Source: Chloromonas sp. AAM2 (lineage: Eukaryota; Chlorophyta; Chlorophyceae; Chlamydomonadales; Chlamydomonadaceae). From it: a stretch of 16,449 nt of DNA. How positions within the stretch are numbered: position 1 is the stretch's first letter; every line of letters starts with the position of its first letter. The translations under genes and the position numbers were made by a program. The notes under the pieces are model-generated. The model made no database searches, was not told the origin of the DNA, and worked only from the letters and a program-made list of their open reading frames with translations. The stretch is from the NCBI GenBank assembly GCA_004335635.1, contig QAXH01004420.1, positions 1 through 16,449 on the forward strand, read 5' to 3'. Positions 9,873-16,449 of the stretch are shown piece after piece.

Positions 9873-12172
9873 TTACTTGGCAGCCAAGAGCTTCCTCATC
9901 ATCTTCTTCGTTGTCTCAGTGGGCACTTCCTCAGTAGGCTCCTCCTCAGTAGGCTCCTCCTCAGTAGGCTCCTCCTCAGTAGGCTCCTCCTCAGTAGGCT
10001 GCTCCTCGCCGGTCTCTCCATCAGCCATCAGTCTCAGCTGACCACGGTTCTCACCCTCTGGATACTCTGTGGTCTCAACCTGCATGTGCATAAGCATGTG
10101 CATGATCATGTGCATGGGCCAAGTGTGAACCTGCATCAGCATAGTATGGCTATGTGCAGTCATGTGCATGTCCAAATGTTGAGGCGCATGTGTATAAGCA
10201 TGGGCATAGTGGGTATGTGCGTGGTTATGTGGTCAGGATTATATTCTTTCGGTCAAGGGGTTCAACTTATGCAAGCGATATAAGTAAAATGTGTGTGCAC
10301 TTGCATGGCCAATGGTGCAGAAGGGAGCCGCGTCTGCTCATGTGCATGTCAATAAGGTTCAACCGTCAGAATGAAAATGTTTGCATGTGACATGTGATTA
10401 CACATGTTTCCTATTCTCACGTTGAAATAGATCATTCCGTTGCCCAGGTAATCGAGGAACGTCTCAAAGTCGGTCACATCTCCACTGGGCATCAGGTCAT
10501 CCGCAGAAAGCGTGAAGTCAATGGAGAAGCTCTCCCCAGCAGGCGTCTCTTGAGGGGCCTCGTCAGTAGCTGCAGCACACAAAAGGACAAATGACAGTCA
10601 TGGTCAGCATCATTGGTACTTGCAGCTATATCTGGTGGAAGTATCAGATGAACCTTAGAACTCATGTTGAGCTGGAAGTTGGTCAAGGATAGTACTGTAA
10701 ATGTTTAGTAGCCAACTGGTGATGCAGTTCTTCTGTACATGACTGTGCGCGGTCTGTATGTGGAGATGCAATATGCGAGGCGGGTGGTGGGCTGTGGTTA
10801 GCAAAGCGGTAAGCAAAAGGGTGAGCAGTATGGCGGTGGACCGAGCATACATAGACGTTTGCATCAGGGGAGTCAACATGCACCAAGCACGAACGCTAGC
10901 AAGCCAGAGTGGCGGGCCGTGGACTGCACTTAAGTCCATATAGCGTAAGGCAATCACCCAGGGACAACCCACTTTTGTTGTAGATCGTGAAGATGACGGG
11001 GCCAGTCTCGTTGACGCTTGCGTAACGGAGGCTTGCCTGTGATGAGAAGCAAGGCAAGAAGGGATTGGGACTTTTGTAGGTCAGCCAATCCGGTTGGAGG
11101 AATGAGATTGAAGGAGGCAGAATCAAATGAGATAGGGTGGGAATGACGGTGAGAAATTGTCCGTGCCAGGGCAGATGCCAGCACTTTCCAACTGTGTTCA
11201 GCAACAGTTCATGCTGTATTGGTTGTGTATTTGATTGGCTGGTTGTTTAGAGGGGTCCGTGCATGTACAGCACGTACAGGGGAGTAGTCCACACAGAGGA
11301 GGTAAACATGTCAGCTGGTGAGCTGCCAGAGTGGGGGAGTCAACCAAGTTGATCGGCAGGTACATAGAATGATCACAAGGTTGAGTGTTTCGTGGAGCTG
11401 TTAACACATGTGCACAATGCCCAAACTCCACATTAGACACAAGTAACATTATCTAATTAAGGCTGTGACCCAGCAGCATGGGGCAAGGTCTAAATACCCA
11501 GAACTGGCACTGGAACTATAGTTCGTGCCTGGATTTACGTACCGTGGTCAGGTTCGCAGCGTTCGTGAAGTTGGCCGTTCCCTGAAGCGTCATGGTCTCG
11601 TTGTTGGTTGTGAAAGTCACGGATGAGATCAGTGTAGTGGAGACCTGCAGTCGTAACGAAAGCAGAACGCACTCAGTGAGTATAACTCGATCAGGCTCAG
11701 CTACCCCGCAGCCCCGACTCGCCCAAACGATAGCGCAAACGATGCAGAGGAGGGCTGCGGTTGATCTCGGTGTGTGCGGCGGCAAGGACAAGGATCATGG
11801 GCGATACAAGGTGAAATCGTCCGTACACGATAGGCAACGAAAATCGTGACAAGAGCGATGGGCTGGTCGAGAAGGCTACATGAGCTGTTGGTTGATAAGA
11901 TACAAATGTCGCGTAGTAATGTTATGGTGGACGCTCACATTCTGAGGCACTACGTTGTACCCTCTGCCGTTGGCGAGCCATGACCTGGTGTCCTGGGATT
12001 GGACCTGCCAAACGAGCAGAATTCATGTTTTAGTGGTGAGGATCGGAAGGGTGCAGCCGAACCCAAGGCTGCGACTGCTTCGCATCTGTCAGTAGGAATT
12101 GTCAGGCGCGCTCACCTGTGTTGCGGCGAGTGCTGCCAGACCCAGAAGCAGCGCAGCAGTGTAGCTGACCAT
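9873..12172 (-). CDS. CHRD-domain secreted protein, paralog C (six exons, PTEEE-repeat tail)
   Basis: Exons in coding order: 12172-12116, 12004-11939, 11644-11543, 11036-10973, 10569-10421, 10079-9873. They sum to 645 nt, a 214-residue protein ending in TAA. The signal peptide is MVSYTAALLLGLAALAATQ. The CHRD core shows SSVTFTTNNETMTLQGTANF, VNETGPVIFTIYNK, an FETFLDYLGNGMIYFN block and YPEGENRGQLRL (152-163). Five sequons (N41, 56, 66, 72, 84) and no mature cysteine are visible. The tail carries five PTEEE units encoded by a 15-bp tandem repeat, then TKKMMRKLLAAK. The intron 4 donor is GTGGGT, weaker than the others, but B and A place the junction at the same codon. Introns 3, 4 and 5 (506, 403, 341 nt) hold no further gene. 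Secretion and domain are seen in the sequence; a cell-wall or extracellular-matrix role is inference. Confidence 0.87.
9931..10005 (-). repeat. 15-bp tandem repeat encoding PTEEE units, five copies
   Basis: The plus-strand unit TCAGTAGGCTCCTCC begins at 9931, 9946, 9961, 9976 and 9991; the last copy has one G change (GCTGCTCC). It lies in exon 6 of gene C and encodes the Pro-Thr-Glu-Glu-Glu run of the tail. Paralogs A and B lack it. Because the unit is a multiple of three, copy-number change keeps the frame. Confidence 0.95.
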
Positions 12173-12268
12173 TTTCTTTCGTGTGGGGGTTGATCCAAGC
12201 GTATTGCGATCACACGAAAGATTACTGTGATCGATCTGTGCTATCTGGGTCTGGGTCTGGCCACAATT

Positions 12269-12274
12269 CTTATA
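12269..12274 (-). promoter_or_regulatory. TATA box of gene C
   Basis: The minus strand reads CTCTATAAGAATTGTGGCCA. TATAAG begins 102 nt upstream of the ATG at 12172. It is conserved in sequence and distance with gene B. Confidence 0.65.
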
Positions 12275-12323
12275 GAGGGCTTTTTGATCTGTAACGGGCA
12301 CTCCGTGTGCCAGCCAGCTCTGT

Positions 12324-12365
12324 TGTCTTGGAAGGCGTGGTCCGTCCAGTGGTCTGTCTAGGACA
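12324..12365 (-). promoter_or_regulatory. Upstream module of gene C: TGTCTTGGA plus palindrome TGTCTAGGACA
   Basis: TGTCTTGGA at 12324-12332 and TGTCTAGGACA at 12355-12365, followed by GTGG. The palindrome begins 183 nt before the ATG, close to its distance in gene A (177 nt). Confidence 0.45.
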
Positions 12366-13904
12366 GTGGCAATCAGCGTTCGATCGCTCGAGGTGTCTCA
12401 CAGACGCAGTGTTTACAGTCTCTGCTCTTCATTCTGGAGTTACATTGCGCTTGATATCACCACGGTGATGGCGTTCGTGCGACTGTGACAGACAAGTCTC
12501 CGGCAGCAGCGGGTAGGGCAGGTGCTCGTCCAAGGACTTGGTAGTTCTTGTTGGACTAGAACAAGGATCTCAGACGACGTCTTCCGATGTTTCATTGGAC
12601 GTGTCCTTTTGGACGCATCAAATGGCTTCAGACCACAAAGCCGGCCGCTAGTCGATCAGCCGATGCATGGGGCACAAGCGCGGGCAAAACACAAACTCTA
12701 AGCATGGACGAACGTGTGGGATGTCTTCTTCCACAATCAATCCACACATCAAATGAGAAGCCGTGGAGTGCGGGTCAGAATGGGGGACGGCGAAGGCGAG
12801 AGAGCCCACTTATTGCCGATGCACTCAGCGACCTGCATTTCAAAACAGGGCCGCCGGAAACGTTGCCGCACCATCGCCGAGCATGTCCGCATGGCACGTT
12901 GTTGAGTAGAAGTTGCGTCTGGAACCACCTCTGGCTTCAGCCACGCAAGTTGCGCGCTGGAATATCCTTGATTTTGGTTTGCCTTGCTGGCCCAATGGGT
13001 CCGGCCCAATTTGTCGAGTCCATAACAAGGGACAGCCGTTCAACTGCTTCTTTGATAAGATGCGTGGACATGATCTGCATGTAGGACCCCCCTTGAAACA
13101 AGGCGTGTTACTCTATGCCTGCACATAGCAGCACTTCATGTTGGTCTGCGTTAGCTTGGGTGGTCAAGATGCATCTATGCATCCTGTGACGAAGGGCCTC
13201 CTTGCCTGAGCCGGTTTCACTAGACGCAGACGTGTTGTTGCTGTTGTGCTGCAAGCAGTATCAGGCTCAACCCAGTCACACAAAGACGCTGTAGCCAAAC
13301 CAGTACACGTCTAATCAAAATCGCTTGCCCCAGAGTCAACCACATGCGCCTGCCATGATTGCACTTGCCACGGGGCTGCCATGCTAGACATGCGCTGTTC
13401 TGGATGCAGGCGTCAACCAGGCTAGGCTGTGGTGCCAGCTCAAGCCCCAAGAAGCAGAGGCACGCAAGGTAAGGTGAACCCAAAGCACAAACGCGCCTTC
13501 TTCCAAACGATTAGCTGAACCAAAGTAACAGACGTTTGGTGCCGAATTGATCAGTGCACCGGTGAGGCCTAGCAATTCCTTGTCCCCATGTTTGCATCCA
13601 AGGGGCCTTGAATGTGCATGGCGAGTCAGTGGGCATGTCAAGTCGGAAGTGGCAATCAAGCGACATGCAAGGCACTCAGCCTGGATGCATGACACTCATT
13701 CCGGAGGCATGGGATGCATGCTGCATGATTGTTTCCAGCATGGCAGGTTCCCGCGTGCTGTGCAGGTTCCAGCGCAGGTCTCGCGTGCTGTGCCAGCTTG
13801 CAGCCGAGCCCTTAATCCAGCTCCACTCCAATCTTGGCAGGTGCCTGCCCACAAAGCGCAGTTGAAGCGCAGTCATTGTGTGAGTTGTTTGTTTTCTTCC
13901 ATGG

Positions 13905-14150
13905 CAGTGGTAAATTCTGTGGCTTCACCGATGCAATCTGTACGAAACGGTGGACAGTTAATGTCGTAATTCAGTGGTAATCTTTGCAAGTGGGTGCAAT
14001 GTGCAGGCCAGCGGAGTTCAATCTGGGCGGAAACGAGCGTTGTGTCAGAAACCACATTCTGTTGATGCCTGTCTGTTGTGCATGTGCATCTTTTGAAGTT
14101 GAACCCGTCGCGTGTGTGTTTCCAACGCAGTGGCAATTTCTGTGGCTTCA
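13905..14150. repeat. Imperfect direct repeat upstream of gene D
   Basis: GCAGTGGTAAATTCTGTGG at about 13905 and GCAGTGGCAATTTCTGTGG at about 14128, both followed by CTTCAC. They are about 220 bp apart and 180-430 bp before the gene D ATG. Confidence 0.65.
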
Positions 14151-14330
14151 CGGAATTCTGCTCGACAAGTAAAAAGCAGGGCAGAGAAACGGACATTTTG
14201 GTGCTTGTTGGCAAGACCTTGTGCGTCTCTTGGTGTGCTTAAGTGTTAGCCCTCAGAGCGTATTGCGAGGTTACGTTAACTTGCGCTCCACACACACGGG
14301 TTTGTGCGGAGGTTGACAGACGCACTCACA

Positions 14331-16449
14331 ATGGGCATGTGTATGTCAACACCCAAGGCTGATGGCGACGCTGCCAACCTTCGTGGCACCACTCCCGGTA
14401 ATCCTGACAGCAATGGTGCTGCAAAGAAGGCCGCAGACGTTGGCTCAAATGGTGAGCGTCGGGCGCCAGGCCACTGGGTTGCATTGGCATCCCACACTAG
14501 CTCCTTGGCAGCGGTATCGCGCGTTTGTACGTTCAGCCTTGGCGCAAACGTTCCGGTCAAACAGCCGACACCTCATTGGCCTCCACACAAAAGCAGACGC
14601 CCACAGTCCAGCCGGAGAGCAAGCATGTTTGTCGCTTTGAGTAAAGGCGACCAGCCGATCTGATAAAAATTCCGCCAAGGTTGTGAGTCATTTTGCGAAG
14701 TCCTGCATGCTCTTAACACAGCCGCCGCACGTCCACACCTCGACTGCACCACAGCTACGCCAAAGCCCATCTGGAATACGCTGCTGGCAAGCACTGCCTG
14801 ACCTCATACCAACGCAACGACAGCCATGGATGTCAGAGTGTGCACAACTGGGCAGCCGAGGCTTAGCCATGTGCACCATTGGGACTCTTAGCCACAGCAC
14901 GCACACTCCACTGTTCTACTAGCCGGGCCTGTTTGTCATGCCTACCACCTTGTTTTTAGTGTTTTGGCCTACGCAAGCGGTATGCATGCGCAGCGAGGGA
15001 CCTTCAGCCATCACACTTGTCAGCCTGCAATTACTAATCTTCAATGCCACTGTTCATGCATTGCGCAGGTACCGTGACTGTAGACAGTGTGGTGCTGGCC
15101 GATACCAAAATCCCTCAGGTGCTTGGATCAGGTATGTTTTGCGTGGCATGTGTGTGGACAGCACAACGGCTGATATGTATGTGTGCGCGGGTAGTGTGTG
15201 TGCGGATAGTGCATGTGTGTGCGGATATGCACGGTCAAGCTGTATTTGTCCATGTGGATGTACAAACATTTGTACACTCATCTTCGTATGGAGTCCTGGA
15301 ATACGCAAGACAAAAGCCAACAGCTGCATGCCCTGCCAGGAGTTTTCCGCACATAATCTTCTCACGCATTCTGCAAGTTTGCATCCAAAGCCGGCTTGGT
15401 CTGATTTGCATTACTTGGTTTCCCAGGAGCACCTTGGCACTAGCACCCACCTAGCCTTAATGCCGTACTGCATTCCTTGTGTGTGTCTCTGACGCGCGTT
15501 AGGCGCTTGGCGCTTAAGCATTGAAAGCTTGCTCTGAGAAGGAAACGAACGGCACACCTACTGTTGAACCTCGCTACATCATGTCTTTCTGCACATGATC
15601 TTCTCGCGCATGTCTGCGATTTTGCATCCATAATAGTATAACCAAAATAGTGAAACCAGTGAAACCCGAGGAAAAGGGGAGAGAAGCAGGCTGGCCAAAC
15701 AGGACTTAGCACGCCAGTCATGGGTGTTTCCTGACCCCCCTGTCTCTTTCAGGCGATCAGGCAGCTGCGGGCGTGGACAGCATTGTTGCTTCCGGCACTG
15801 TTCAGCTGGCTGCTGCCGCCGACAAGCAGCTTGCCGCGGCAGGTGCAACTGTGAACTCAGCTGTCACTGGTGCTGACGCTCAGCTGGCTGCTGCCACAGC
15901 TGGTGCCAACGCACAGCTGGCAGCTGGTGTAAGTGCTGGTGCAGCACAGCTGACTACCGAAGCAGCACAAGTGGCTGCTGTTGCCACTGCCGCCCAGAGC
16001 CAGGCCGTTGCTGCCACCGCTTCCGGCACATCTCAGCTGACTGCTGCGGCTGGCAACCTCCAGAACCAGATCGAGGCTGGAGCTGTTTCTGCCAAGACCC
16101 AGCTGGCAGCCGGCACGTCTCAGCTGGCTGCTGCTGCCGTTGGCACCCAGGACCAGCTGACTGCTGCTGCTGCCTCTGTCACGGGCCAACTGGCCACTGG
16201 AGCTACTGCGATCAATGGACAGCTGGCAGGTGCGGTTGCAGCCGGCAACTCGCAAGTCACAGGTGCTTCTGCTGCTGGCACCTCTCTGCTGGCTGCTACT
16301 GCTGACAATGCCAAGAACCAGCTGGCTGGAGCTGCTGCTGGTCTTGACTCACAGCTGGCTGGAGCTGCTGCTGGTCTTGACTCACAGCTGGCTGGAGCTG
16401 CGGCTGGTCTTGACTCACAGCTGGCTGGAGCTGCGGCTGGTCTTGACTC
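14331..16449 (+). CDS. Acylation-signal protein with long 11-residue Ala/Gln/Leu repeat array (partial, three exons visible)
   Basis: Exons: 14331-14451, 15069-15131, 15753 to the window end; both introns are phase 1 with GTGAG/GTATG donors and GCGCAG/TTTCAG acceptors. About 293 residues are visible and the 3' end is missing. The start MGMCMS fits N-myristoylation (Gly2, Ser6) with a palmitoylatable Cys4. Residues 7-40 are polar and Gly/Asn/Ala-rich. Exon 2 encodes a 20-residue TVTVDSVVLADTKIPQVLGS segment. Exon 3 is almost wholly 11-residue repeats beginning QL or QV (for example QLAAATAGANA, QLTAAAASVTG, QLATGATAING), becoming identical QLAGAAAGLDS units at the edge. Exon 3 so far has no Pro, Cys, Trp, aromatic, His or Arg and few charges. 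The 11-residue period suits a continuous helix, either a hendecad coiled coil or a membrane-lying amphipathic helix. I do not recognise the family. The start is supported by Ala/Cys context and in-frame junctions; an upstream non-coding exon is possible. Confidence 0.7.
15349..15630. repeat. About 40-bp imperfect direct repeat in gene D intron 2
   Basis: Copy 1 is 15349-15387 and copy 2 is 15591-15630. Both start GCACATnATCTTCTC and end TTTGCATCCA, with few differences between. Intron 2 (621 nt) also has a GT-rich tract near 15178-15235. Intron 1 of the same gene (14452-15068, 617 nt) shows nothing notable. Confidence 0.8.
16319..16449 (+). repeat. 33-bp tandem repeat, four copies (last cut by window edge)
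   Basis: Copies at 16319-16351, 16352-16384, 16385-16417 and 16418-16449 each encode QLAGAAAGLDS. Copies 1-2 share GCTGCTGCT in the AAA codons, while copies 3-4 share GCTGCGGCT. Copies are otherwise identical, which points to recent expansion. Degenerate 33-bp units precede them through exon 3. Confidence 0.95.

Larger units (their letters stand above)
9520..12370. repeat. Tandem segmental duplication, unit C (pairs with 5470-8150)
   Basis: Counterpart of the gene B unit. Intron 2 is especially similar: blocks such as CCCAAACGATAGCGCAAA and GTGTGCGGCGGCAAGGA occur in both. Gene A lies in an older copy of the same unit. Confidence 0.7.
12173..14330. other. Divergent intergenic region between gene C and gene D
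   Basis: Gene C promoter elements occupy 12173-12370. The rest shows no supported gene. A 165-codon plus frame at 12587-13084 lacks recognisable domains. Short repeats are present: CGCGTGCTGTGC at 13752 and 13782 (period 30), and a GCAGTGG...TTCTGTGGCTTCAC block at about 13905-13928 and 14128-14150. No TATA box was found for gene D. Confidence 0.45.

Noticed and set aside
11543..11791. Open frame reading through intron 2 into exon 3 of gene C, with a hydrophobic signal-like start; similar at 3255-3455 in gene A
   Set aside because: Both begin on non-ATG codons (TTG, GTG), and gene B has an in-frame TGA in the same intron. Conserved donor/acceptor pairs make it an intron in all three.
12587..13084. 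165-codon plus-strand frame in the C-D spacer
   Set aside because: No recognisable domain, mixed composition rich in Arg/Trp/Cys, and no splice or paralog support.
15857..16255. Ser/Gly-rich minus-strand frame opposite gene D exon 3
   Set aside because: Shadow of the repeat; the plus-strand frame has clean 11-residue periodicity and matching splice phases.

Overview
The window looks like nuclear DNA of a eukaryote. Its genes are split by introns with GTGAG/GTATG-type donors and mostly GCAG-type acceptors. Base composition is roughly balanced, and no bacterial operon structure is visible. The GCAG acceptors, one TGTAA motif downstream of a gene and SP-rich secreted tails suggest a green alga or a related lineage. 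This placement is an inference; no species can be named from the sequence.

Main content (about 1.55-12.37 kb, minus strand): a tandem head-to-tail array of three paralogous six-exon genes, called A (1552-3863), B (5891-7815) and C (9873-12172). Each encodes a small secreted protein of about 200-250 residues. The order is signal peptide, a short SWLANGRGYNVVP segment, a CHRD (chordin-type) domain ending in a YPEGExRGQ motif, an acidic low-complexity tail, and a short basic C-terminus. Exon boundaries and intron phases are identical in all three, and all three coding sequences close in frame without forcing. B and C are the closest pair, sharing intron, promoter and 3'-flank sequence. A is more diverged and has the longest tail. 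Conserved upstream modules (a TATA-like box about 100 nt before each ATG and a TGTCTWGGACA palindrome further out) suggest the three genes are co-regulated.

Right part (14331 to window end, plus strand): gene D, divergent from C across about 2.2 kb. Its N-terminus, MGMCMS, fits dual N-myristoylation/palmitoylation. After two phase-1 introns it runs into a long Ala/Gln/Leu-rich array of 11-residue repeats (consensus QLAGAAAGLDS at the 3' edge) that leaves the window unfinished. I do not recognise the family. The repeat has the period of hendecad coiled coils and of 11-mer amphipathic lipid-binding helices.

The remainder (1-1551, 3864-5890, 7816-9872, 12173-14330) is intergenic. It holds paralogous remnants of the tandem duplication, small hairpins and short repeats, and one possible coding exon (8662-8854, minus). 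No rRNA, tRNA, CRISPR array or intact transposon was seen.
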